The notes under the pieces: model-generated
Database searches by the model: none
Seen by the model: the letters and a program-made list of their open reading frames with translations, nothing else
Told to the model about the DNA's origin: nothing
In this document: positions 1 to 6,077 of the stretch, in pieces
Layout of the letters: each line of letters begins with the position of its first letter
How positions within the stretch are numbered: position 1 is the stretch's first letter
Source of the DNA: Acidobacteriota bacterium
Lineage (GTDB): Bacteria; Acidobacteriota; Blastocatellia; Pyrinomonadales; Pyrinomonadaceae
Length of the DNA stretch: 9,249 bases
Direction of reading: 5' to 3'
Assembly (NCBI GenBank): GCA_019247865.1
Contig: JAFBAJ010000304.1
Coordinates: forward strand, 1 to 9,249
Translations under genes and position numbers: made by a program

Positions 1-1076
1 GCGCCGTCGAGCGCGCCGCTGTCGAGCGTCGCTTCGCGCAGCGCGAAGGCGCTCCACTCGGCCAGTCCCTGCGAGAGCCACGCGTCGTCGAAAGACTTGA
101 GCCCGACCGTCTGTCCCCACCATTGATAAGCGACCTCGCGTTGGAGGCGCGCTTCCGGGACGGGGCGCGTCGGGTCGAAGAGACGCGTTGCGAAGAAGTG
201 CATGCCCGGCGCTGTGTAAGCGTCGAGGCTGTCGTCGTCGATCTGTGCGACGACGAGGCGCGTGCCGAATTCCGGCGCGCCGTAAGCCTGCGTGTACTGC
301 TCCAGCGCTTTGCCCATCAATTCGCCGTACCGCTCGATGCGCCCTTCGCTGCCCGGCTTGGTGAAGAAGACGACTTCGTAGTTGCCGTAACGGAGCGAGC
401 GCGTAATGTACTGCCCGGCGGCGAAGTTGCCGATCAGCGCGGGCTTCGTCCGCACAAAGCGATAGCGCAGGTTGCCGTCTTTGCCCGGCGGCGGAGTCGT
501 CAGCGGCTCGTCAGATGAGCCTGCGACCTGCACGCCCGGCGGGACGAGGATCGTGATGTCCGAAGTCGCGCGGTCGGCCGCATAATCGTGAAAAGGAAAC
601 CAACGCGCCGCGTACATCAGATAAGAGCCTTCCGTGCCGATGTAGGCCAGACGCTTTGTCGCGAGCGGGCCGCCTTCGGGCGTGACCAGCGCGCCGCTCC
701 AGCGAAAACGTAAGGTAACGGGCGTGCCCGCCTGCACCACTTCGCCCAGGTCAACGCGCACGTTCGGCCCCAAGACATCCGCGCCGACCGCGTCCTGCAC
801 GAAGTTCGTGACCGGCTTGCCGTTTCGCTCGATGCCCTCGACCTTGAGCGAGCCGTTGAGCTCGAAGACCACCGAGCGCGTCGCGTCGAGCGGCGTAAAG
901 GTCACGTCCGCGCCCGCGCGTAGGAGGTGCTGATCCGGGATCAACTGGGCCTCGATGCGATAGTTGGTGACATCGAAACGCGCGCGTCCGGTCTGCGCCT
1001 GCGCCGCGGCGTGGCCGACCAGCAGGCAGGCCAGAAGCACGGCCATGCGGCAGAAGCTGTATCTGATGTTGCTCAT
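1..1076 (-). CDS. Secreted M1-aminopeptidase-like protein, catalytic site degenerate (partial, 3' end off window)
   Basis: An open frame of 358 codons starts at the ATG complementary to 1074-1076 and runs off the left edge without a stop. Residues 1-28 form a signal peptide (hydrophobic MAVLLACLLVGHAAA, likely cleaved after AQA), so the protein is exported. The rest follows the M1 metallopeptidase layout: a beta-rich N-terminal domain, then a catalytic-like domain. At 313-321 the sequence is REVAYQWWG where active M1 enzymes have HExxHxWWG. At 333-341 it is WLSQGLAEW where they have WLNEGFAEY. Both zinc histidines (R313, Y317) and the third ligand Glu (Q336) are therefore replaced; only the general-base position E314 remains. 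The GAMEN exopeptidase motif is also degenerate (APGMH, 289-293). I infer a non-catalytic or altered-function paralogue. ATG at residue 11 is an alternative start. The SD is weak (GACGGA), and a TATAAT lies about 40 bases upstream. The missing C-terminus could hold further domains. Confidence 0.85.
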   Translation of the reverse strand, partial: MSNIRYSFCRMAVLLACLLVGHAAAQAQTGRARFDVTNYRIEAQLIPDQHLLRAGADVTFTPLDATRSVVFELNGSLKVEGIERNGKPVTNFVQDAVGADVLGPNVRVDLGEVVQAGTPVTLRFRWSGALVTPEGGPLATKRLAYIGTEGSYLMYAARWFPFHDYAADRATSDITILVPPGVQVAGSSDEPLTTPPPGKDGNLRYRFVRTKPALIGNFAAGQYITRSLRYGNYEVVFFTKPGSEGRIERYGELMGKALEQYTQAYGAPEFGTRLVVAQIDDDSLDAYTAPGMHFFATRLFDPTRPVPEARLQREVAYQWWGQTVGLKSFDDAWLSQGLAEWSAFALREATLDSGALDG

Positions 1077-1116
1077 AAAAATGTCCGTCAAAAAGTGTGT
1101 GTAATTGTGCCCGGCG

Positions 1117-1146
1117 ATTATACACCGTGCTTTCTTGTGCGGTCTC
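1117..1146 (-). promoter_or_regulatory. Candidate sigma-70-like promoter for the M1-like gene
   Basis: Read on the minus strand, a perfect TATAAT (-10) lies at 1122-1117, about 41 bases upstream of the ATG at 1076. The -35 is weak: GAGACC at 1146-1141 with an 18-bp spacer keeps only the GAC core. Transcription would start near 1110, giving a leader of about 34 nt. The call rests mainly on the perfect -10 and its position. Confidence 0.45.
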
Positions 1147-1253
1147 GTTTTTGATGATTGGATGGGCTTTGCGGTTGGCTGAAGGGCTTTGTAAAGCTTC
1201 CGTTAAGAAGCCCTCTTTGACGGCGCTCGGATGGCTGGATTAAGCTCCTTCAC

Positions 1254-1955
1254 ATGACAGACAAACAGACCCGGCAACTCGTCATCAGGCGCGTCCACGA
1301 CGAGGCGCGCGAGATACGAGCCTTTGATATGGCACTGGACGAAGCTGGAACGGAGGCCCGCCTGAGCTACCAGCCCGGACAGGTCGCCATCCTTCAAGTG
1401 AAGGATGAAGCCCCGGCCTACTTCGCCTTCGCCAGCGCGCCGGAAGATTTGGAGCTGGAGTTTCTGATCAAGCGCGGTGGGGGCGCGAGCGGCGCGCTCT
1501 TTGAGATGCAGCCCGGCGAGAAGGTCGAACTGGTGGACGTGGTCGGCAAAGGATTCCCGCTCGCAGAGCAGCGCGGCAAAGACCTCGTCTTCGTGGCGAT
1601 GGGGACGGGCGTCGCCCCCCTGCGCTCGGCCCTGCGCTACGCCATCCGCCACAAAGAGGATTACGGCCAGCTCGTCGTCCTCTACGGCGCGCGCACGCCC
1701 GCGCACTTCTGCTACACCGACGAGACGGCCGAATGGGAGGCCGCCGGCGTTGAACTCCGCGAAGTCGTCTCACGCCCGGACGGCCACGACTGGTCTGGCC
1801 CGACCGGCTACGTCCAATCACTTTTAGATCATATCGTGCCGGACTTGACCGCCCCCGTCGCCCTCATCTGCGGCTCCCGCGAGATGATGACACAGACCCG
1901 CGACCGCCTCTTACAGATGGGCTTCGCGCCGGAAGCGATTCTGACCAATTATTAA
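1254..1955 (+). CDS. FAD/NAD(P)-binding oxidoreductase, ferredoxin-NADP reductase superfamily
   Basis: This 233-residue soluble protein has both halves of an FNR-type flavoenzyme. The N-terminal FAD-binding barrel (about 1-100) carries SYQPGQ (38-43) and the flavin-binding segment YFAFASAP (56-63), where the usual RxYS arginine is absent. The C-terminal NAD(P)-binding domain (about 108-233) has GTGVAP (117-122), YGARTP (144-149), GYVQ (185-188) and CGSREMM (206-212). It lacks the cysteine cluster of the 2Fe-2S subclass (dihydroorotate dehydrogenase or hydrogenase electron-transfer subunits). The RGGGASGAL and VGKGFP segments (74-82, 97-102) recall small FNR-like proteins of the kiwifruit pKIWI502 type. 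Its electron acceptor cannot be named. It is divergent from the M1-like gene and convergent with the cystatin gene, with only 29 bases between stops, so it is probably monocistronic. No clear SD precedes the ATG. A TTGACG at 1217-1222 with a poor -10 would give an almost leaderless mRNA, but this is weak. Confidence 0.85.
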   Translation: MTDKQTRQLVIRRVHDEAREIRAFDMALDEAGTEARLSYQPGQVAILQVKDEAPAYFAFASAPEDLELEFLIKRGGGASGALFEMQPGEKVELVDVVGKGFPLAEQRGKDLVFVAMGTGVAPLRSALRYAIRHKEDYGQLVVLYGARTPAHFCYTDETAEWEAAGVELREVVSRPDGHDWSGPTGYVQSLLDHIVPDLTAPVALICGSREMMTQTRDRLLQMGFAPEAILTNY

Positions 1956-1984
1956 GAGCGTGTGTGAACGGCGAGCCCGGCAGC

Positions 1985-2377
1985 TCACTCGTTTCCGCTA
2001 CAATCCGTCTCTTCCCAGCTTGTGAGCGAATAATTTTTCCTGAGGTCTCGATAGACGATCACGCTGGCCCCCTGCGTCACCAAGACGTTATTGTCCTCAT
2101 CCTTGATCTCCACTTGCAGGCAGAGCCTGTAATTCATGCCCTGTACGACCTGGCTCTCCGCCGCCTCCACGGAAAGAAGCCTGACCGAGCTGCCGACTCT
2201 TCGCGCCTGCTCCTTCACCGCGAACTCTGCCGCCGCGACGACGTCCGCATCATCCGTGGCTATCTTTTTATAGCCGCCCACTATCGGAGGTCTTTGTTGC
2301 GCGATGCTGACAGACACAGCACCGGAAACGACGAGAAGCGCGATCAGCGCCAACCCAAACTGCAAACCTTTTTTCAT
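1985..2377 (-). CDS. Secreted cystatin-domain protein (putative cysteine protease inhibitor)
   Basis: The 130-residue product has a signal peptide (about 1-26, ending VSIAQ), so the mature protein of about 100 residues is exported. The mature part reads as a single cystatin fold. It has an N-terminal conserved glycine (PPIVGGYKKI, G34/G35), the helix with A-E-F-A-V (50-54), the central QxVxG inhibitory loop as QVVQG (76-80) followed by MNYRLCLQVEI, and a tryptophan (W121) where cystatins carry the second hairpin loop. In animal and plant cystatins these three segments wedge into the active-site cleft of papain-like proteases, and all three are visible here. Two cysteines (C86, C125) could form a disulfide. 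A good SD (GAGG, 6 nt spacing) precedes the ATG. The gene lies 70 bases downstream of the DUF3828-like gene on the same strand and probably shares its transcript. The natural target protease (self, prey or competitor) is unknown. Inhibitory activity is inferred from motifs. Confidence 0.82.
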   Translation of the reverse strand: MKKGLQFGLALIALLVVSGAVSVSIAQQRPPIVGGYKKIATDDADVVAAAEFAVKEQARRVGSSVRLLSVEAAESQVVQGMNYRLCLQVEIKDEDNNVLVTQGASVIVYRDLRKNYSLTSWEETDCSGNE

Positions 2378-2389
2378 TTGTTCCTCACA

Positions 2390-2419
2390 TTAGTCCGATA
2401 CGATTGAAAGTCTTTTCAT
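2390..2419 (-). other. Possible 9-codon leader ORF ahead of the cystatin gene
   Basis: On the minus strand, a GTAGGAG Shine-Dalgarno sequence stands 4 bases before an ATG at 2419. This begins a 9-codon frame (MKRLSIVSD) ending in TAA, 12 bases before the cystatin ATG and in the same frame. The SD is better than that of many genes here. It could be a leader peptide for translational coupling, the remnant of a longer cystatin N-terminus, or chance. There is no codon-level evidence that it is expressed. Confidence 0.25.
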
Positions 2420-2447
2420 CTTTCTCCTACAGCTTGACGTCGCCCGA

Positions 2448-3242
2448 CTACTTTTTGCGTCCGAGCGATTTAACCGTCGAGACCTTTGATATCCTGCCGG
2501 AGGCGGAAAGGTCTGCTTCGAGGCCCGGAACCCGACAGCGACCTTCATCAACCGTTCCGCTGACCCGGCACTGCTCTCCATTTTTGCACGCGGCCAAAAT
2601 GGCGCGACCGGCCTTCGAAGCGTTGGTAAAACAGTAGGCCGCGTAATCGCCGCTCTCCATGCCCACATACAAAATCACCGACTCGGCCTTTCCGACCTGC
2701 AGCTCGCCCTCAATCTCACTCGCCTGAGGGGCGGCCGTCGCCCGCGTCAACACTTCGACTAATTTGATGACGTCGCCGCCGCTTCGATAATGAATGTCGT
2801 AAATCTTCCAGCTCTTGTCGCGGCCCTGTTTGAACTGGTAAGAGACCATGCGTTCCTGGCCGTTGTCTTTGAAGGTGACCTGCACGACCGCTTCATCGGC
2901 CCCTCCGTACTTGCTGTCGCCGCCCCAGCCGGTATCCATAATCACAAAACCCGTGATCTGCGGGTCTTGCGAGCCGTACAGCGGGTCGAAGTCTATGGCC
3001 CCGACTTCGCCACGAGCGGCAACGGCGTCCTTCCAGATCAAATCCGCCAGCTTCTTTGAAAAATACTTGTCCACCAGGGCGCGATTTTTCGTCTGGAAAA
3101 ACGGCGACGAACCGGCCTTATACGCCGCGTACAAATTCTTCACCACGATGTTGGGAGTGATCTCCCTCCTCTTCCTTTGACCAAACCCAGGCGAGCTCAA
3201 CATCAAAACGAGCGCTATCAGCAGAACGATTTTTAGTCTCAT
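2448..3242 (-). CDS. Secreted DUF3828-like protein with C-terminal cysteine-containing domain
   Basis: The product has 264 residues with a signal peptide (1-21, basic MRLK then a hydrophobic stretch to PGFGQ). Residues about 31-165 match the DUF3828 pattern: VVKNLYAAYKAG, a long helix with LVDKYFSKKLADLIWKD, FDPLYGSQDPQITGF, alternating strands ending VQVTF and MVSYQF, and WKIYDIHYRSGGDVIKLVEVL. This fold occurs in small bacterial envelope proteins of unknown function. The C-terminal part (about 178-255) is a separate beta-rich segment with four cysteines (C204, C219, C225, C236). It contains CRVSGTVDEGRC, which hints at an OB-like barrel, but I cannot assign a family. The start is well supported by an AGAGGGG SD a few bases upstream and by a promoter at 3353-3324. 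It heads a probable two-gene unit with the cystatin gene, so the two products likely act together outside the cytoplasm. Its biochemical role is unknown. Confidence 0.78.
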   Translation of the reverse strand: MRLKIVLLIALVLMLSSPGFGQRKRREITPNIVVKNLYAAYKAGSSPFFQTKNRALVDKYFSKKLADLIWKDAVAARGEVGAIDFDPLYGSQDPQITGFVIMDTGWGGDSKYGGADEAVVQVTFKDNGQERMVSYQFKQGRDKSWKIYDIHYRSGGDVIKLVEVLTRATAAPQASEIEGELQVGKAESVILYVGMESGDYAAYCFTNASKAGRAILAACKNGEQCRVSGTVDEGRCRVPGLEADLSASGRISKVSTVKSLGRKK

Positions 3243-3323
3243 CTTTCCCCTCTTAGAACTGTTCTTTCAATCTGCATCTCTCTGTCCATAAGAGACAGCA
3301 CAATAACTTTTATCAGTCAGGGG

Positions 3324-3353
3324 AATATATTTTCAACCCGGTGCACGGGTCAA
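3324..3353 (-). promoter_or_regulatory. Promoter for the DUF3828-like/cystatin unit, with inverted repeat in the spacer
   Basis: Read on the minus strand, TTGACC (3353-3348) and TATATT (3329-3324) are separated by 18 bp, each matching the sigma-70 consensus at 5 of 6 positions. The predicted start near 3317 gives a leader of about 75 nt to the ATG at 3242. The -35/spacer region contains the inverted repeat ACCCG-GTGCA-CGGGT (3336-3350), which overlaps the -35 and could be a regulator site. The MITE-like element begins only 7-16 bases upstream of the -35. Confidence 0.6.
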
Positions 3354-3359
3354 GATATT

Positions 3360-3368
3360 CTTAATTCG
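3360..3368. repeat. Left copy of presumed target-site duplication
   Basis: CTTAATTCG is repeated exactly at 3531-3539 on the other side of the 162-bp palindromic element. An exact 9-bp match abutting both inverted termini is unlikely by chance and supports insertion by a transposase. Confidence 0.7.
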
Positions 3369-3530
3369 GGTAGTGGGTCAGTTTCAAAAACAGTCTCACG
3401 CAAAGGCGCAAAGGCGCAAAGAAAAGCACGCAAGAAACAAGAAGCACTCAACACCTTAGCGCTTTTTCTTTGCGTCACCAGCGCCTTTGCGCGAGATTCT
3501 TTTGTTTGATTTTCCAAACTGACCCATTAC
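3369..3530. mobile_element. MITE-like long-palindromic insertion, 162 bp, with 8-9 bp target duplication
   Basis: The direct repeat CTTAATTCG occurs at 3360-3368 and 3531-3539, exactly bordering the segment. Inside, the termini are inverted: GTAGTGGGTCAGTTT (3370-3384) against the complement of 3516-3530, 14 of 15 identical. A second pair of arms lies deeper. TCTCACGCAAAGGCGC at 3394-3409 and CAAAGAAAAGC ending at 3427 pair with 3461-3496. About 33 bases (3428-3460) form the loop. The left arm carries a tandem AAAGGCGC duplication. There is no ORF of useful size. This is the architecture of a non-autonomous transposable element or REP/BIME-type palindrome. The last C of the right terminus is shared with the direct repeat, so the duplication may be 8 bp (TTAATTCG) with slightly longer termini. 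Confidence 0.72.
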
Positions 3531-3539
3531 CTTAATTCG
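3531..3539. repeat. Right copy of presumed target-site duplication
   Basis: CTTAATTCG, identical to 3360-3368. It lies about 33 bases upstream of the fadN -35 element, so the insertion stopped just short of the fadN promoter. Confidence 0.7.
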
Positions 3540-3571
3540 TTCAACAATTCCTGCCACGAACGGTTACGGCC

Positions 3572-3601
3572 TTGCTGAATGAATACTCATTCAGTTATGA
3601 T
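3572..3601 (+). promoter_or_regulatory. fadN operon promoter
   Basis: TTGCTG (3572-3577) and TATGAT (3596-3601; 5 of 6 to TATAAT) are separated by 18 bp. Transcription would start near 3608, giving a leader of about 38 nt before the ATG at 3646. The -35 is only moderate. The spacer is almost entirely the 20-bp inverted repeat described at 3575-3594, so a bound repressor would directly exclude RNA polymerase. Confidence 0.6.
3575..3594. promoter_or_regulatory. FadR(TetR)-like operator upstream of fadN
   Basis: CTGAATGAATACTCATTCAG is a perfect inverted repeat: two 8-base arms around a 4-base ATAC centre. Its 18-base core TGAATGAATACTCATTCA fits the consensus I recall for Bacillus subtilis FadR, TGAATGAMTANTCATTCA. 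FadR is a TetR-family repressor of beta-oxidation genes that is released by long-chain acyl-CoA. It overlaps the end of the -35 and fills the promoter spacer of fadN, itself a FadR target in Bacillus. Symmetry and position are seen directly; the identity of the regulator is inferred, and no regulator gene lies in this window. Confidence 0.75.
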
Positions 3602-3645
3602 AGGCGCTCTCGCTGGATACTCTTCTGAAAGGTTCTTAAAAGTAC

Positions 3646-6057
3646 ATGCTGCGGATCGAAAAGGCTGCTGTGTTGGGGGCGGGGACGATGGGGGCGCAGA
3701 TCGCTGCGCATCTGGCGAACGCGGGGATTCCCGTGTTGCTGCTGGACATCGTGCCGCGCGAGTTGGCGTTGGAGGAAGAGGCGAAGGGCCTCACGCTGGA
3801 ATCGCCGCAGGTGCGGAGTCGGATTGCGCGGGCGGGGTTTGAGGCGGCGAGGAAGGCCAAGCCCGCGGCGTTCTTCACGCCGGAGGCGGCGGCGCTCGTG
3901 TCGGTCGGAAATTTCGAGGACGATCTGAAGAGATTGAAGGACTGCGACCTCGTCATCGAAGCCGTGGTGGAGAATCTGGAGATCAAGCGCAAGCTCTTCG
4001 CTGAAGTCGAAAAGGTGCGTAAGCCCGGCTCGGTCATCGCGTCGAACACGAGCGGCATTCCGATTCGCTCGCTGGCCGAAGGACTGACGGAAGAGTTTCG
4101 CGCGAACTTCCTCGGCATACACTTTTTCAATCCGCCGCGCTACATGAAGCTGGTCGAGCTGATTCGCACCGAATGGACGAAGCCGGAGGTCGCGTGCGCG
4201 CTCTTCGGCTTTCTGGATCAGCGGCTCGGCAAGGGCGTCGTGGCGGCGAAGGATCGGCCGAACTTTATCGCCAACCGGATCGGGACGTTCGGCGCGCTCG
4301 TCACGATGAAGACGATGCTGGAGGACGGTTACTCGATTGAAGAGGTGGACAAGATGACGGGCGTGGCGGTCGGGCGGCCTAAGACGGCGACGTTTCGCAC
4401 GTTCGACCTGGTGGGCCTGGATGTCTTCGGACACGTCATCAAAAATCTCTACGAGAACCTGCCGGAGGACGAAGAGCGCGAGGTCTTCATCGCTCCCGAA
4501 TTTCTGACGCAGATGATCGGGCGCGGGATTCTGGGCAACAAGACGAAGGGCGGCTTTTATAAGCGACAGAAGGGCGAGGGCGAGAAGCAGGAGATCTGGA
4601 CTTTAGACACAGCCTCGCTCGAATACGTGCCCGCGCAGAAGGTCAAGCTGCCCGCGCTGGAGATGGCGAAGAACATCGAGGCGACGCCCGAACGCATCAA
4701 GTCGCTCGTCTGGAGCAAAGACCGCACGGGCGCTTTCCTGTGGAAGACCTTGTCGCGCACCCTGCGTTACGCGGCGAACCGTCTGCCGGAGATCGCGGAC
4801 ACGGTGGTCGAAGTCGACCGCGCGATGAAGTGGGGCTTTAGCTGGGAGCTCGGCGTCTTTGAGACGTGGGATGCCATCGGCGTCGAAAAGTCGGTCGCGC
4901 GGATGAAGGAAGAGGGGCAGAGCATTCCCGCTCATGTCGAGCAGATGCTGGAAGCGGGCGCGACCTCTTTTTATAAAGAAGAGAACGGCCGGAAATCTTA
5001 TTACGATTTTCAGACGGGCGGTTACGTGGCGCTGGCGGACATGCCGGGCGTCACGATTCTGAAGGCGGTCAAAGATCGCACGGGCGTGATTAAGAAGAAC
5101 CCCGGCGCGTCGCTCGTAGACCTCGGCGACGGCGTGGCGTGTCTTGAGTTTCACTCGAAGATGAACGCCATCGGCGGCGACACTTTGCAGATGTTGAAGC
5201 AATCGCTGGCGGAGGTCGAGAAGAATTTCGTCGGCCTCGTGGTCGGCAATCAGGGACAGAATTTTTCGGTCGGCGCGAACCTGATGCTGCTCCTGCTGGA
5301 AGCGCAGGAGGAGAACTGGGAAGAGATAGACATGATCGTCCGCGCGTTCCAGAACGCGACGATGAGCCTGCGTTATTCTGCGAAGCCGGTGGTGGTCGCG
5401 CCGTTTCAGATGACGTTCGGCGGCGGTTGCGAGATGGTGCTGCACGGAGACCGCGTGCGCGCGGCGGCGGAGACTTATATCGGTCTGGTCGAGGTCGGCG
5501 TCGGATTGATTCCGGCGGGCGGCGGGACGAAGGAGTTGGTCGTGCGCGCGTTGGATTCGATTCCTAAGAACATGGACGACGCAGACCCTTTCCCGTTCAT
5601 CAAGCGCGCGTTCGAGACCATCGCGCTGGCGAAGGTTGCGACCTCTGCCGAAGAGGCACGCACGCGCGGCTTTCTCGCGGCGGACGATTCCATCTCGATG
5701 AACAGCGACCGCCTGATCGCGGACGCCAAGCAGGAGGTGCTCTCGCTGGCCGCGACCGGATACGTCGAGCAGCAGCAGCGCACGGATGTGCTCGCGCTCG
5801 GCAACTCCGCGCTCTCGACCTTAAAGCTCGGCATTCATCAGATGCTGCGCGGCGGCTTCATCTCGGAATACGACGCGCTCATCGGAACCAAGCTCGCGCG
5901 CATCCTGACGGGCGGCGACCTCAATCATCCGACACGCGTCTCGGAACAGTACCTCTTAGACCTTGAGCGCGAAGCCTTCCTCTCGCTCTGCGGCGAGCGC
6001 AGGACGCAGGAACGCATCGGCCACATGCTCAAGAGCGGCAAGCCCCTGCGGAATTAA
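3646..6057 (+). CDS. fadN: Bifunctional 3-hydroxyacyl-CoA dehydrogenase / enoyl-CoA hydratase (FadN type)
   Basis: An 803-residue cytoplasmic enzyme of beta-oxidation that hydrates trans-2-enoyl-CoA and oxidises L-3-hydroxyacyl-CoA with NAD+. The order is dehydrogenase first and hydratase last, the FadN layout and the reverse of FadB/FadJ. The Rossmann motif GAGTMG is at 11-16, SNTSG at 133-137, and the catalytic His/Glu pair in HFFNPPRYMKLVE is H159 and E171. PNFIANRIG (205-213) and GRPKTATFRTFDLVGLD (243-259) belong to the dehydrogenase C-terminal domains. The crotonase domain is about 488-690, with oxyanion-hole segments VGANL (542-546) and FGGGCEM (591-597). Both hydratase glutamates are present (E596, E616). 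The end, GKPLRN, is what I recall for B. subtilis FadN, whose length (about 790) is close. The Rossmann strand begins at residue 7, so the start cannot be later. The SD is modest (GAAAGG, about 12 nt away). It is first gene of the operon, behind the FadR-like operator, and 20 bases from the next gene. Confidence 0.94.
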   Translation: MLRIEKAAVLGAGTMGAQIAAHLANAGIPVLLLDIVPRELALEEEAKGLTLESPQVRSRIARAGFEAARKAKPAAFFTPEAAALVSVGNFEDDLKRLKDCDLVIEAVVENLEIKRKLFAEVEKVRKPGSVIASNTSGIPIRSLAEGLTEEFRANFLGIHFFNPPRYMKLVELIRTEWTKPEVACALFGFLDQRLGKGVVAAKDRPNFIANRIGTFGALVTMKTMLEDGYSIEEVDKMTGVAVGRPKTATFRTFDLVGLDVFGHVIKNLYENLPEDEEREVFIAPEFLTQMIGRGILGNKTKGGFYKRQKGEGEKQEIWTLDTASLEYVPAQKVKLPALEMAKNIEATPERIKSLVWSKDRTGAFLWKTLSRTLRYAANRLPEIADTVVEVDRAMKWGFSWELGVFETWDAIGVEKSVARMKEEGQSIPAHVEQMLEAGATSFYKEENGRKSYYDFQTGGYVALADMPGVTILKAVKDRTGVIKKNPGASLVDLGDGVACLEFHSKMNAIGGDTLQMLKQSLAEVEKNFVGLVVGNQGQNFSVGANLMLLLLEAQEENWEEIDMIVRAFQNATMSLRYSAKPVVVAPFQMTFGGGCEMVLHGDRVRAAAETYIGLVEVGVGLIPAGGGTKELVVRALDSIPKNMDDADPFPFIKRAFETIALAKVATSAEEARTRGFLAADDSISMNSDRLIADAKQEVLSLAATGYVEQQQRTDVLALGNSALSTLKLGIHQMLRGGFISEYDALIGTKLARILTGGDLNHPTRVSEQYLLDLEREAFLSLCGERRTQERIGHMLKSGKPLRN

Positions 6058-6077
6058 AGACAGATGGAGGTGAAGCG

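Noticed and set aside
751..1125. Minus-strand frame overlapping the 5' part of the M1-like gene
   Set aside because: The alternative frame has no domain. The frame starting at 1076 gives a signal peptide and continuous M1-like similarity to the window edge.
1183..1214. Inverted repeat AGGGCTT...AAGCCCT as a terminator or operator ahead of the reductase gene
   Set aside because: It is a 7-bp stem with an 18-base loop and no T-run. It is too weak to call a terminator, and nothing links it to regulation.
1956..1984. Bidirectional terminator between the convergent reductase and cystatin genes
   Set aside because: The 29-base gap has no clear stem-loop with a T-tract on either strand.
3288..3298. 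ATAAGAGACAG resembles the end of the Tn5/Nextera mosaic sequence
   Set aside because: Only 11 bases match and the neighbouring bases diverge at once. It lies in the leader between the DUF3828 gene and its promoter, with no sign of a contig join or adapter read-through. Chance is likely.
3595..4434. Long minus-strand reading frame (279 codons) opposite fadN
   Set aside because: It lies wholly against the dehydrogenase domain and overlaps the fadN promoter. The predicted protein is Arg/His/Leu-rich without domain motifs, as expected for the antisense of a GC-rich gene.
4603..5445. Another 280-codon minus-strand frame inside fadN
   Set aside because: It is the antisense shadow of the FadN middle and hydratase region. 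It has no SD, no recognisable motif and a skewed Arg/His composition.
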